The translations under genes and the position numbers were made by a program. Below, one piece after another: positions 32,960 through 43,672 of a stretch of 64,000 nucleotides of DNA. The stretch spans positions 201,335,927-201,399,926 of the forward strand of contig OZ005660.1 in assembly GCA_963930645.1 (NCBI GenBank), given 5' to 3'. This DNA is from Salticus scenicus (lineage: Eukaryota > Arthropoda > Arachnida > Araneae > Salticidae). Within the stretch, counting starts at the first letter, position 1. Each line of letters starts with the position of its first letter. The notes under the pieces are model-generated. The model was given only the letters and a program-made list of their open reading frames with translations, was not told the origin of the DNA and ran no database searches.

Positions 32960-35900
32960 TCAGTCCTGAGTATTAAGTCCTATAATATCACAACATTTTT
33001 CATGTTTATATGCATTTAAACTTTTTGTTAAAATATCTGCAGGTTGTTCATCTGATGAAATATATTTAATGTCTATTAGTTTATTATTGTAAACTTCTCG
33101 CACAAAATGATGACGAATGTCAATGTGCTTAGATCGATTGTGATGAACAGGATTTTTTACTAATCTCAGTGCAGATTGATTGTCGCACATGATTGCAGTT
33201 GGACTTGATACAATTTCAGGATCCAATTCTTTTAAGAAATTTCTAACATGAATTGTCTCTTTTGCGGATTCAGACAGAGACATATATTCAGATTCTGTTG
33301 TGGATAGAGCAACGGTTCGCTGCTTTCTAGATTCCCAAGAAATAGGTCCACCGGCATATTTAAAGACGTATCCTGTATATGATTTTCTATCATTTATATC
33401 CGATGCCCAATCGGCATCAACAAATGCTGTCAATGGTTTATCGTCTCTGTAATACACAATTCCTAAATTTCTAGTGCCATTGAGATACCTTAGTATTCTT
33501 TTAGCAGCTATCCAGTGAGGTTTTCCTGGATTGTTAATAAACTGACTTAAATAATTTACAGCATGGGTGATATCTGGTCTGGTAGCAACCGACAGATACA
33601 TAAGAGAACCAATTAATTGTCTATAAGGAATTTTTGACATATATGATTTCTCTTCTTCTGTATTTGGACACATTTGTTTAGTTAATTTTACACTGTTATC
33701 TAAAGGTGTATTCACCACTCTAGAATCTTCCATATTAAATTTATTTAATAAATCTTCAATGTATTTCTTTTGTGTTATAGTGATGCTGTCCCTATCTTGA
33801 TTAAATTCAATGCCTAAGCAATAATGCAGAAGGCCCATATCTTTCATTTTGAAAGATTCTGCTAATTTATTTCTTATATCAAAATAGTGCTCTTCACTTT
33901 TAGTGAGACAAATTAAATCGTCGACATAGACGATTATAATAGCATCAAAAGGATATTTTGAGTAATAGACACATTTGTCGGAATTCAAAGGGTTAAATTT
34001 CATTTTTCTCAGTTTCTCATCTAATTTCTTAAACCACTGTCTTCCTGACTGCTTAAGCCCATACAAAGACTTCTTTAATAAACACACTTTATTTTCATGT
34101 ATATCATTTTCAAAAAATTCAGGAAGTTCCATAAAAATTTCTTCATTCAAATTGCCGTTAACATATGCCATAATGAAATCTAACTGGTATGCTGTGAAAC
34201 CATTCTGGATAGCATACGCGATTGCAGTTCTTATAGAACTTAATCTGGCTACTGGTGAAAAATTTTCCTCAAAATCTATACCTTGTTTCTGTGAACACCC
34301 TTTGGCAACCAATCTGGCCTTAAATTTTTCAATTTGACCATTTGGTTTAAATTTTGTTTTTAAAACCCATTTACACCCAATTACCTTTTTATCTTTTGGT
34401 CTATCTACAATTTCCCAAGCGTTTTGCTTAACTAAAGAATCATATTCTAATTTCATCGCGTTCTCCCAATTTTTAGCATACTCTCCATTTAACGCGTCGA
34501 TTACGCTGAGATTAATTTCATTAAATGAGTTATCAGCTAATTGAGAAGTTTCATCTTTATATTTCGTATCTGTAATACATTCCTTATGAGAGTTTTGAAA
34601 GTTCCAACTTTTACTTTTTTTAGGTCGGCCTGGACCGCGTTTAAAAATAGGATTGTTTTTATCAATCCCTTTCTCTTGTTTACATTTATCGTGAGCACTC
34701 TCCTCCCCTCCACTCACATCTTCTACGTTCCCCCCTTCAGAAAGCGAGCCTTCCCCCCCTTTCCAAAAAGAGAAACTCTCTCCGTTGCATTCAGGGGGAT
34801 AGGAAATCGATCCGCTGTTTTCCCCCCTGTCTGCGGTTTGAGTAGGAATAGGAGTTTCATTTTTAATATTACAATCATTGCATTTATTCTCAGACGGAAA
34901 AATTAATTCTAATTGATCAGTAGTAGCTGAATCATTTGTTTGAAACTCGTCTATAAATCGAACATCACGACTTATGACAATTTTTCTGGTATCCTTATTC
35001 CATAATCTGTAAGCGCGTGATTCATTTGAATAGCCAACGAATATATGTTCGTGTGACCTAGCTTCAAACTTCCCTTTTGATTTTTTATTTAGAACAAAAC
35101 ATTTCTGTCCGAAAATTTTAAAATAGTTAACAGTTGGTTTATAACCGAAAAACAATTCAAACGGTGTTTTATTTTCTTTAATTCCTTTAGTGGGACACCT
35201 GTTTCTAATATATGCAGCGCAATTTACTGCTTCAGCCCAGAATGTATTTGGAAGGTTTGATTGCATTAATAAACACCTCGCCATTTCGCATAATGTACGA
35301 TTTTGTCTTTCAATTCTAGAATTTTGCTGAGGGGTCATTGGCGATGAAAATTCGCGTTTAATACCGCATTCTTCAATATATTTATTGAATTCTTCGCCAC
35401 AATATTCCAATCCATTATCAGTATGCAGTATTTTAATTTTTTTTCCTAATCGATTTTCGACTGCTGCTTTATATCTCCGGAACGCGTACTTAGCTTCGTC
35501 TTTTGTTTTTAGAAAATTTACTTCAATGTAACGAGATTTATCATCCAAAAAAGTAATAAAATAACGTGATCCGCCATGGGATTTAACATTTATAGGGCCA
35601 CATAAATCAGAATAAACTACTTCTAATAATTCATCACTATGAAATTTGTTTTCTTTACAAAATGGTTTCACAGTTTGTTTAGACCTAATACATACTTTAC
35701 AATCTTTTAAGGAATCTTTTTCATTAAAATTTAAATCTCTTAACATATTTTCAGATTTTAATAATTTTAAATCTTTTTCATTTAAATGTCCTAATTTTAA
35801 ATGCCATTTATGAAAGTTGCTTACCTGAGTTGATGCAGCGATATCCACATGCGGCTGAAAAAAATATAAATCACCTTTTCTTGTAGCACTTATAATCAGA

Positions 35901-37066
35901 GAGCCGTCCTGCTCTGTGATTTTCGCAACTTTTTCGGTAAATGCAACTCGGCAGTTGTTTGATGTAGCTTTTGATATAGACATTAAATTGCATTTTAATT
36001 TTGGAACGCACAAAACATTTGTCAACTTTAAATTAGTTACACCGTGATTACCGGGAACTTTTAATTTGACTGTTCCAACACCTGTGATCTCCGCTGTTTC
36101 ATCTACAGCTAATTTTATAAATGATCCAATTCTAGGTTCGAAATCTATAAACAAATTCTTGTCATGAGCCATATGGGATGTCGTACCGCTATCGAGACAC
36201 CACTCGGAATGTTCTTGGAAAGAGTTACTGGCTGCCATCGTGAACTCTGTACTATCTTCAACCATAAAAGATCTATCCTTGTATTTATTCGATGAAGTGA
36301 ATTTTCTGTCTGAGATCTTCTTTCTGCATTCTGAGGCTTTATGCCCTACTTTTGAACAGTAATTGCATTTGAAGATTGCATAATTTCTTTCGCCATATGT
36401 GTTCTTGTTCTGCACAGGCTTTAAGATTTCTCTTTTGTTCTTTTCAGGAAGATTTTTCTTGTGAGTCGTAAAATACGCATTTGATGATTCTTGATTCCTT
36501 TTATTTTTTCTTGACTCGTATTCTTCCATCATTTTAATTTTCAGAGCTTCAGGCTGCGGCAATTCATCTCTTGCTTCTATGGCGCACCTGAAATTTTCAT
36601 AGCTGTCAGGAATACTGTATAAGAGCAAAATTGATAATAGGTCTTCGGCTACTTCAATGTCCATTTCTTTTAGCTTGTCCACTATATCGAAGAAAATATT
36701 TAGGTGATCGGACATATTTTCACTATCAGACATTTTCTTAAAGAGTAGCTGCTTCAACAGGGTGGCTTTCTTTGCCGGTCCTCTCGATTCGTAAACTTCT
36801 TTTAATTTATTCCATACTTCATTTGAGGTGGTACAATGTTTAATATGACACAACTCACTTGGGGTAATTGCTAGGATTAAATCGGCTCTAGCTTTCCGGT
36901 CAATTTCGAGCCATTTTTCTTCACCTTCGGCGCCTTCATCGGGCTTAATTTTCGTTCCGTTAGCATAACTCCAGTGATCATTTTTGATTAAAACAGCTTC
37001 TATCTGCAGCTTCCAGGTGTCAAAATTGTTTTTCGATAACTTTTCTATATTTAATATTTGCGACAT
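32960..37066 (-). CDS. Copia Gag-Pol polyprotein, 1368 aa, intact
   Basis: A single frame from ATG 37066 to the stop near 32960. Domains in order: Gag (UBN2-like, 1-~200); zinc knuckle CNYCSKVGHKASEC (C234, C237, H242, C247); aspartic protease WCLDSGTTSHMA (D292); integrase zinc site H422/H427/C456/C459; integrase catalytic D487, D550, E586 with exactly 35 residues between the last two; an acidic, G/S/E-rich linker (~730-800); reverse transcriptase with D963 and YVDD at 1047-1050; RNase H with D1217, E1258/E1260, D1295 and the closing QPADILTK. The RT motif around D963 reads LDFIMAYVNG, where LDVKTAFLNG is usual, and KQSGRQW replaces KQAPRxW. The length is normal for copia. Host neighbours are unrelated. 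Confidence 0.97.
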   Translation of the reverse strand: MSQILNIEKLSKNNFDTWKLQIEAVLIKNDHWSYANGTKIKPDEGAEGEEKWLEIDRKARADLILAITPSELCHIKHCTTSNEVWNKLKEVYESRGPAKKATLLKQLLFKKMSDSENMSDHLNIFFDIVDKLKEMDIEVAEDLLSILLLYSIPDSYENFRCAIEARDELPQPEALKIKMMEEYESRKNKRNQESSNAYFTTHKKNLPEKNKREILKPVQNKNTYGERNYAIFKCNYCSKVGHKASECRKKISDRKFTSSNKYKDRSFMVEDSTEFTMAASNSFQEHSEWCLDSGTTSHMAHDKNLFIDFEPRIGSFIKLAVDETAEITGVGTVKLKVPGNHGVTNLKLTNVLCVPKLKCNLMSISKATSNNCRVAFTEKVAKITEQDGSLIISATRKGDLYFFQPHVDIAASTQVSNFHKWHLKLGHLNEKDLKLLKSENMLRDLNFNEKDSLKDCKVCIRSKQTVKPFCKENKFHSDELLEVVYSDLCGPINVKSHGGSRYFITFLDDKSRYIEVNFLKTKDEAKYAFRRYKAAVENRLGKKIKILHTDNGLEYCGEEFNKYIEECGIKREFSSPMTPQQNSRIERQNRTLCEMARCLLMQSNLPNTFWAEAVNCAAYIRNRCPTKGIKENKTPFELFFGYKPTVNYFKIFGQKCFVLNKKSKGKFEARSHEHIFVGYSNESRAYRLWNKDTRKIVISRDVRFIDEFQTNDSATTDQLELIFPSENKCNDCNIKNETPIPTQTADRGENSGSISYPPECNGESFSFWKGGEGSLSEGGNVEDVSGGEESAHDKCKQEKGIDKNNPIFKRGPGRPKKSKSWNFQNSHKECITDTKYKDETSQLADNSFNEINLSVIDALNGEYAKNWENAMKLEYDSLVKQNAWEIVDRPKDKKVIGCKWVLKTKFKPNGQIEKFKARLVAKGCSQKQGIDFEENFSPVARLSSIRTAIAYAIQNGFTAYQLDFIMAYVNGNLNEEIFMELPEFFENDIHENKVCLLKKSLYGLKQSGRQWFKKLDEKLRKMKFNPLNSDKCVYYSKYPFDAIIIVYVDDLICLTKSEEHYFDIRNKLAESFKMKDMGLLHYCLGIEFNQDRDSITITQKKYIEDLLNKFNMEDSRVVNTPLDNSVKLTKQMCPNTEEEKSYMSKIPYRQLIGSLMYLSVATRPDITHAVNYLSQFINNPGKPHWIAAKRILRYLNGTRNLGIVYYRDDKPLTAFVDADWASDINDRKSYTGYVFKYAGGPISWESRKQRTVALSTTESEYMSLSESAKETIHVRNFLKELDPEIVSSPTAIMCDNQSALRLVKNPVHHNRSKHIDIRHHFVREVYNNKLIDIKYISSDEQPADILTKSLNAYKHEKCCDIIGLNTQD

Positions 37067-37212
37067 ATTTAATCAGCTATAGTAGCTTCTTTATAAAAAT
37101 AGAATCAAAAATACTTTCGATTTCAGCCCTTAGGCTTAACAATAAGTCGCACTTTCGTTTTAACGAATGTTAATTTAAATTTTTAAAAAGTCCGCAGTAA
37201 GATGCGTGTCTC

Positions 37213-37226
37213 TGGGCCCATAACCA
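37213..37226 (-). promoter_or_regulatory. Primer-binding site complementary to an internal part of initiator tRNA-Met
   Basis: Just inside the 5' LTR the minus strand reads GGTTATGGGCCCAG. Its complement CTGGGCCCATAACC is the anticodon-arm sequence of animal initiator tRNA-Met, as known for Drosophila copia, which primes from a half-tRNA fragment. Confidence 0.85.
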
Positions 37227-37227
37227 T

Positions 37228-37496
37228 TGTTGGTTTAAATGGGTCCGCAGAGTGAAAAGCAGAGTCTTTTAACAATCATAACATTTAATAATATATAGAA
37301 AAGTATAATAACATAATGCGGGCATTTCTTGCCGCACGCTTAGCAAAGCTTTCTCGTACAGACTCTTATAAACATCTCTCTCTCAGGGAGCGAAGATGCG
37401 CCGTTGATTACGTAATACAGTTACGTCACATCTGACGTCATGACAGGTGTTCGCTGGTTAACAGCTGATATGAGAAACATGCATTGAAATCCTTCA
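37228..37496 (-). repeat. 5' LTR of the copia element
   Basis: 269 bp, the promoter-side LTR for the minus-strand gene. It contains TTACGTCACATCTGACGTCA, which has CRE-like TGACGTCA and TTACGTCA motifs. Confidence 0.95.
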
Positions 37497-37573
37497 ACCC
37501 TTCATGTGATTTTTTCCTAATTTTTATGCATGCCATTGTTATTACATATGTAGCTCTTTCTCAATGCAAATTT

Positions 37574-37790
37574 AGCCCTGCCAGTGGCTGAGCGGTCCTG
37601 CGCTCAATGTTTGTAGACGGGAAGCGCCGAGTTCGATGCCAGGTCACTCTCGTCGACCTAGCCATTCGGACTTTTTCGTGGTTTTCTCTGGAACTCAAGT
37701 AAATACGGGCTAGAACCCCTTAGAAAGATCCCCACTGAGGACAAGTCACCCATTGCCCGATCGACCCTCTCGTAGTCGATCTACCAACTT
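37574..37790 (+). mobile_element. tRNA-derived SINE (family 2)
   Basis: Flanked by an 11-bp target duplication AATGCAAATTT (37563-37573, 37791-37801). The head contains a consensus A box (TGGCTGAGCGG) and a B-box-like GAGTTCGATGCC, then a ~150-bp body with TTCGTGGTTTTCTCTGGAAC and CCCCACTGAGGACAAGTCAC. It is unrelated in body sequence to the family 1 SINE at 24318. Confidence 0.85.
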
Positions 37791-37801
37791 AATGCAAATT
37801 T

Positions 37802-38466
37802 CGAAAAGTAATGAAAATTCCAATTGCTATTCAATAGAATGTCTTTTATACTTGCTTTTATTTTTAAGAACACAGATGGTCCCATATGGGCCTTTTTCTT
37901 ACTTTGGATCAAAATGTAAGTTCGATTTCTAATTTAATGCCCACTTGTGGCATACATTTCTTTAAAGAATTATCTGCTTGATTTGCTGATTCACGCATTC
38001 GCAATTGGCGAAATCGTATTAATTACTATTAATCGTTTGAATTGAATTTTTCTGGTAGCCAATCAAAAATTGTAAGCATATGCGTAACAGAATAGCAACC
38101 ATGTTGACACTTGAATTAAAATTTGATGAGCATAATACATGTAAGTGCCAGTAAGAATTATGATACCAGCCATCGGACTATACAGTTCATGTGGAATATG
38201 TAATGAAATAATTGCTATTATTCGGACCCCTCCCCCCCCCCCCCCCACTGCGCTCTCTCTACTTATATTAAAATTCAATATTTTATTTTTATGAATTTTC
38301 TATGGTCAAATAAATTAGTACTTATAACTTTTCACACTTAGGATAAAATGCTTTTGCAATCATATTAAAATACTACTTACGTCAATTATTGGAATATGGA
38401 ATACATTTTATTTATTTCTATGTTTACCGATATTAGAATCTTCCCCATATGTAAACTTATCAATAT
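37802..38466. other. No gene seen
   Basis: AT-rich apart from a C run at 38230-38247. Confidence 0.6.
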
Positions 38467-39076
38467 TGTTGCGTACTCAGAGTTCGTTAATTGTCTCTGA
38501 ATGAAAGGCGAATCTTGCAGAGGCTTAAAAATTCATTTGCAGAAATTTCTAGAAGATAACAGTTCTGTAAACCAAGCATCAACTTCAGTTTCACTAGAAA
38601 ACAACGCTTAAATAACAGCTTATAACAGCAAAATCACAGCATAAACTGTATCAAACCCTTAACACACAGAAATAGGCTGTCATCAAACAGTAGCAAGAGA
38701 CTTGTTTCAGTAGCCGCTTAGCGTGAAAACTGAGTGACTTGGCTGCAATGCAATTTTCTTATATACCCTCGTAGAAAATGAGAATTTTCCAGTAACTTCT
38801 CAACGAATCAAGTTAAAGCTTAGATATTCGAGATATCGATAATAAAGATTTTTCTAAGTCGCTAAAAAAGTTGCCCAGGAGCGAAAACGCCGCCAAGTTT
38901 GGCACCAAGGTCATTACCTGCCTTGGCAAAGCTTTTAACGGGTTTTTAAAGGGAAACAAGCTATTTTAATGCGAAAAAGAGCTAGAAATGCAGACAATTA
39001 TCAGTTTATTACTTAAATAAGCCTCTTTGAATGAATTTACCTAAAATTAACTACTATTATTTACAAATTCGTAACA
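38467..39076 (-). mobile_element. Solo LTR (610 bp), same family as 7854-8479
   Basis: On the plus strand it runs TGTTGCGTACTCAG ... AATTCGTAACA with ATAT on both flanks. On the minus strand it carries AGGGTATATAAGAAAATTGC (TATA box) and the same order of motifs as the first LTR (CCAAGGCAGGTAATGACCTT; TTAAAAACCCGTTAAAAG). No internal region remains. Confidence 0.7.
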
Positions 39077-39099
39077 ATATAATAATAAGGGTGAAAGTT

Positions 39100-39594
39100 T
39101 TCAGGAGCTATCCTTGACTAAAGAATTTTTGAAAATTTTACTATCACTGAATTTATATAATAATAATAATAATAAATCTACTTATATTCTTTGTAAACAG
39201 AATTTAATTTAGTACTACAGGGCTTATTTTAATCTATTCTTCCATATAAAAACATGCAATAACTGTATTTCATTCCCTAGCATCGGTTACTATAATGATT
39301 TCTTAATATTACTTTGGTATAGCTTTATCATAGAAGCCCCTTGGTGTTTTTTTAAATTTTTGTTGCCATTTTGGAAATTAATTAAAATGGGTATCGCAAT
39401 CGCGTAAATAAACATCTTGGAGGAAAAACCGAGCTATTTCGGTGCCAAATTTCAAATTTCGCCAAGGGTTTCTATTTTGAAGTTGTTCCATTTCTTTAGC
39501 ACGATTTTTCTGAATTTTATTTTAATCATTTAAAAAAAAAAAAAAAAAAAAAAAAAATTGCATGTTCTTCTTTTTCTTTCTTTTTTTTTTTTCT

Positions 39595-39625
<31 letters not shown>

Positions 39626-40020
39626 GCAACAAAATGCATTATTTATTTTACAATGTTTTTATTAACTTCTATTCTTATTTGGTTGTGTGTTTGTCCGGTA
39701 CAAATCAATCGATTTTTAACTAACTTCCCTACTAGCTAGACATTTGAAACTTTTACAGTAGCTCAGAACCCGGTGACAACACAATACTTCGAAGTCAGAT
39801 TTTCGAATTTTTGAATAGTTTTCTTTTAATTAATTAAAATATGAAAATAATAAGCTAATAGCAATAAAAATAGCCATTAAAATGTTAGCTATAATTTAAT
39901 TGTTGCCAAAAAAAAAAAAGAGTTCATTTTCTTTCGTCTTAAAAATAAATACATTTAATTAAACGTGAGCGTTAAAAAATTGTAAAAAGTTAAATTATCA
40001 TCTGGCAAAAATTGAGATCA
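39100..40020. repeat. Two dispersed repeats shared with 27.9-28.7 kb and 23.7-24.1 kb
   Basis: 39190-39520 is the reverse of 27885-28720 (CAGAATTTAATTTAGTACTA; CATCGGTTACTATAATGATT; TTTCTTTAGCACGATTTTTC). 39660-40020 is the reverse of 23720-24085 (TGTTTGTCCGGTACAAAT; CTAGACATTTGAAACTTTTA). A (TTTC)n-rich tract separates them. Confidence 0.65.
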
Positions 40021-40134
40021 TTATCTCATTATCACTGTAAAGATTTTCTACACACTGATAAAGTGCTACTGTTGATGCAAATGTATGTTGTTCCGAAAGG
40101 ATTAATATTTTACTTTTAAAACTAACTTTTTTTA

Positions 40135-40378
40135 AATTCAAATTTCCCGTAACTCCTTAACCAATCACATTAGAACGTCCATCTTTGGTATATCGATAAT
40201 AAGGATTTTCTCTCCTAAAGTCTCCAAAAAAGTCGCCATAGGCAAAAGGTAGCCGAATTTGGCGCCAAATTCATTACCTGCCTATTGGAGCTTTTTAATG
40301 CGTTTTAAAGGGAAAATTAAGTTATTTTAACACAAAAAAGAGTTGGAAACGCAGAAAATTGACATTTTATCAACTTCT
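40135..40378 (-). mobile_element. LTR fragment, same family as 38467-39076
   Basis: It shares ATATCGATAATAAGGATTTT, TTGGCGCCAAATTCATTACC and AAAGGGAAAATTAAGTTATT with the solo LTRs. Both ends are lost. Confidence 0.7.
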
Positions 40379-40396
40379 TTCTTTCATTTCTTTCTT

Positions 40397-40429
<33 letters not shown>

Positions 40430-40496
40430 GAGGGGGGGGGGGTAGGGAATTTACGTCAGCTCTAATTTGAAGATATATTTTTAAACTGAAACATAA

Positions 40497-40905
40497 CGCA
40501 TTTCAATTAACTGAAATTGACTACTTATTTCTTTAAAATGGATTTATTATTATACCTTCTCCATATATAAGAAGGAAGTATAAGATTCGGAAAAACTTTT
40601 AATTTCCGGTTTTCGATGAATTTACCCGTTTGGAGATTTTCTTGCATTTTAATTAACTGAAATTAACTACTTATTTTTAAAAAGTGGATTTATTACAAGC
40701 TTCTGTATAAATAAGAAGAAAGTAGAAGATACGGAAAAACGTTTGATTTCCGGTTTTCCGATGAATTTCAATTAACTGAAATTGACTATTTATTTTTTAA
40801 AAAGTGGATGCATAAAATTATCGTCTGCATATATAAGAAGAAAGCATAAGATTCAGAAAAATTTTAGCTTTCATGTTTTCGATGAAATTACACGTTTTGA
40901 TATTA
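40497..40905. repeat. Three tandem ~140-bp units
   Basis: Each has CAATTAACTGAAATTGACTA (or one-base variants), an A-rich stretch before AGTGGAT, ATATAAGAAG, AGATTCGGAAAAA and TTTCCGGTTTTCGATGAA. Fragments of the same unit recur at 53380-53480. Confidence 0.75.
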
Positions 40906-41120
40906 AACGAACTCAGTTCGACAGTTTTTAGAAAATGAGTTAGAACATTGTACTTCATGAACCGATGGATTAATTTAACCGAACTTGATATTTGGTTGGA
41001 CCTTGGTTTGGTTGGTACCGATTAGCTTTTAGGCTATACCACCCAACAGGGGCCGCGTTGAGATTTTCTCTTAAATCAGAAAAGGCTCAGCATTTACAAT
41101 GTACCAAACTTACAGATATA

Positions 41121-41344
41121 CAGTAAAGTCTCGTACAAAGCGGTGGCAGAGATGACAAAAAAAAAAAAAAAAAAGTTTTATTTTTTAACATCACTAAATT
41201 TTTAGAGTGCCAATCTATTGGTTCATACGCTCGATTTAGTTTTTTAATAAAGCAGTTGCTTTGATATAAAATTAGTGGTATTAAAAAATAAAATTGTAAT
41301 ATTCATAAGGCAAACTTGCACCCTCGTTGTACGAGACTTTACTG
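41121..41344. mobile_element. Pogo/Tigger-like MITE
   Basis: Termini CAGTAAAGTCTCGTACAA and TTGTACGAGACTTTACTG, flanked by TA. CAGT..A..CTCG termini are characteristic of the pogo family. 224 bp, non-coding. Confidence 0.8.
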
Positions 41345-41769
41345 TATATCAAGTAAAACTCTGCTGATTCAGCTTGAGTGCATACTGGCCTACAAGTGGC
41401 GCTGTTAAGTTGCAATTTAATCCCATTTTGAAAGTGGACGAGTTTCGATTACTGGGCGATACTAGTACTAATAATTATAATGATTTGATTTATTAAAAAA
41501 CTCTCTATATATAAATTATTGTAGATGATAATTAATCTTCTTTATAATAAAATATTAAGTTTCCCGAAAGTAACGCTGAAATTTATGTCATAGCTAAAAC
41601 AAAGGATTGGAATAAATAAAGCAATATTTTATCCATGTTTTCCGTGCTTGCATCTTAGCTGAATAAAATATTAAAGGGGGATACGTTATTCTGTTTTAAA
41701 GAGAACAAAAATTGATAAATGATTCATTAGAATTATTAAAGTAATAACGCACGTTTTTCTCGTATCAAC

Positions 41770-42000
41770 TCGTCTGTATTTTGTGAAATTCAACAGAATA
41801 TTTCACTATATGCGACCTTTAGAGTTTGAACAGCACCCAAAATTTTGGCGAGAAACGTATGAGCTAATTCGGTGCCAAATTTCAAATTTCACAAAGGGGT
41901 TTTATATCGAAGCTGTTCTATTTTTTATTATCACGATTTTTTTCAATTTTATTTTTATTTTTTATTATTATTATCATTTAAAGATATTTTTGCACGTTCA
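41770..42000. repeat. Dispersed repeat, third copy of the 39.4-kb segment
   Basis: GCTAATTCGGTGCCAAATTT and CAAATTTC match 39435-39465 closely. It ends in an AT-rich TTATT run. Confidence 0.55.
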
Positions 42001-42028
42001 TTTTGTTTTACGGAGTAATATATATGTA

Positions 42029-42226
42029 CACCCCGCGACAAAAAGATAGGTACAAGGGGTTTTTTCTTTGATTTTTCATAAAATAACATTATCTAAATTG
42101 TGCTTATCATTTATTATTATCATAAAATAACACAATTAGCGGACTAATTTTTTGTTTTAAGACTAATTTAGAACAATTTTAAGACTAAAATTTTTCTAAT
42201 TTAAGACTACACAAAAAGATAGGAAC

Positions 42227-42263
<37 letters not shown>

Positions 42264-42592
42264 GATTATTTTGAATAGGATTCAAATATTTAATATGTTT
42301 TTGATAGGATAATATTTTGTTATGATAATAAATGATCAGCACAATTTAGATAATGTTATTTTATGAAAAATTTAAAAAGACCCTTTGTTCCTATCTTTTT
42401 GTCGCGGAGTGTAGTCTTAAATTAGAAAAATTTTAGTCTTAAATCTTTACTAAATTAGTCTTAAAACAAAAATTAGTCCGGGAATAGAGTTATTTTATGA
42501 TAATAATCAATGATAAGCACAATTTAGATAATGTTATTTTATGAAAAATCAAAGAAAAAACCCTTTGTACCTATCTTTTTTGTCGCGAGGTG
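42029..42592. mobile_element. MITE with a second copy of its own family nested inside
   Basis: Outer termini CACCCCGCGACAAAAAGATA and TATCTTTTTTGTCGCGAGGTG-type sequence are flanked by TA. Arms continue with CATAAAATAACATTATCTAA. Inside, 42208-42414 is bounded by ACAAAAAGATAGGAACAAAG and CTTTGTTCCTATCTTTTTGT, so a relative inserted into the outer copy. Confidence 0.75.
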
Positions 42593-42593
42593 T

Positions 42594-42632
<39 letters not shown>

Positions 42633-43320
42633 ACATATATGTATATATATATATGATAGATATCGTAATAAAATTTAACCTTAAAATTTAGCAATTAATA
42701 GATACACAACAAAAATAGAACTGATTTTAACTTATAGGTAAGACTGACACAAAAATGTTGCGATACAGATTAAGAACCAATAAGAGACAAAAACAATTTA
42801 AATTACTTACGCCAACAGGAATGACAATAATAAAAAAAAAGGATCATTAAACTTAATGACAGAGAAAATAACTAAAGGACCACACAACTAATAATTGGAT
42901 AAAAATGCTTAAAATTAGAAGTAAAAACTCGTCAGGGTGCATGTACTTCATAAAGCTGTGAAAGCTGCATCGATTTCGTAAATTAATATAGCTAATCATA
43001 ACAATTTATATTGTTCCAGCCCCGATCGAGGCAGCAAAACCAATTTGAATGAGGAATTAAATAAATTATTAAATCAAATCATCAAGGAATCCATAGAGAA
43101 AAGTAGAAAAAAGCAGAGTAGCCACATGTAAAACTTTTACACAAACTGGATAGTAGGAAGATGCCAACAAATTATTGAAATTAAAATTAAAAGCAATGCA
43201 AGCATCGATTAATCGATAAAGAATTAACGCCTGAGCTGTTTCAATATACATACTTCTTTACTTATTTTTGGCTTTTTTTTTTTTTTTTTTTTTCAAGTTG
43301 AAATAGGGTTTTTATATAAT
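42593..43320. other. No convincing gene
   Basis: A TA microsatellite (42596-42660) comes first. 43018-43205 on the plus strand reads a hydrophilic, lysine-rich stretch with NLNEELNKLLNQIIKESIEK broken by one stop. I do not recognise it and cannot support a gene. Confidence 0.3.
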
Positions 43321-43577
43321 ATCTTCTGAACCAATTATCCATTTGAACTAAAAAATACGGTGTTAGCTAGATTTTGTCCTGATTAATAAGTATATCAATT
43401 TTTTGATAAAATCTAACTATCCGGATAGGTACAATGACAAACTTTCAGATTTATATATTTAGATAACAACAAAAATGTTTGTATGTTCCTTCGTGATGAC
43501 AGATAAAAATTGGAGAATCAAAATGGAGACCACGGAGAATCAAAATGGAAACTTTGGTGGTAAGAAAATTATAATGG

Positions 43578-43672
43578 TATGTTTCCGGACCACCCCTAGG
43601 TCCAAGACTGTGTCAGATTGTCGACTGCGTAACTCTATGGCGACATAAAACTACTCAACTTTAAACTCAATC
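43578..43672 (+). mobile_element. Decayed family 1 SINE, 3' end
   Basis: TTTCCGGACCACCCCTAGGT, GACTGTGTCAGATTGTCGA and CGACATAAAACTACTCAAC align to the body and 3' end of the SINE at 24318-24638 (minus-strand reading). Confidence 0.65.

Larger units (their letters stand above)
32450..37496 (-). mobile_element. Complete Ty1/copia LTR retrotransposon
   Basis: 5047 bp with identical-length LTRs (32450-32718, 37228-37496), the 5-bp target duplication ACCCT (32445-32449, 37497-37501), a copia-type primer site, a polypurine tract and one uninterrupted gag-pol frame. All parts an autonomous element needs are present in order, and the LTRs differ at only two adjacent bases, so the insertion is young. 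The element lies on the minus strand. Confidence 0.97.

Noticed and set aside
33975..34906. Two 120-codon open frames on the plus strand
   Set aside because: Antisense shadows of the copia reverse transcriptase/linker region.
43018..43205. Lysine-rich open stretch NLNEELNKLLNQIIKESIEK
   Set aside because: One in-frame stop, no splice sites, and no recognisable family.
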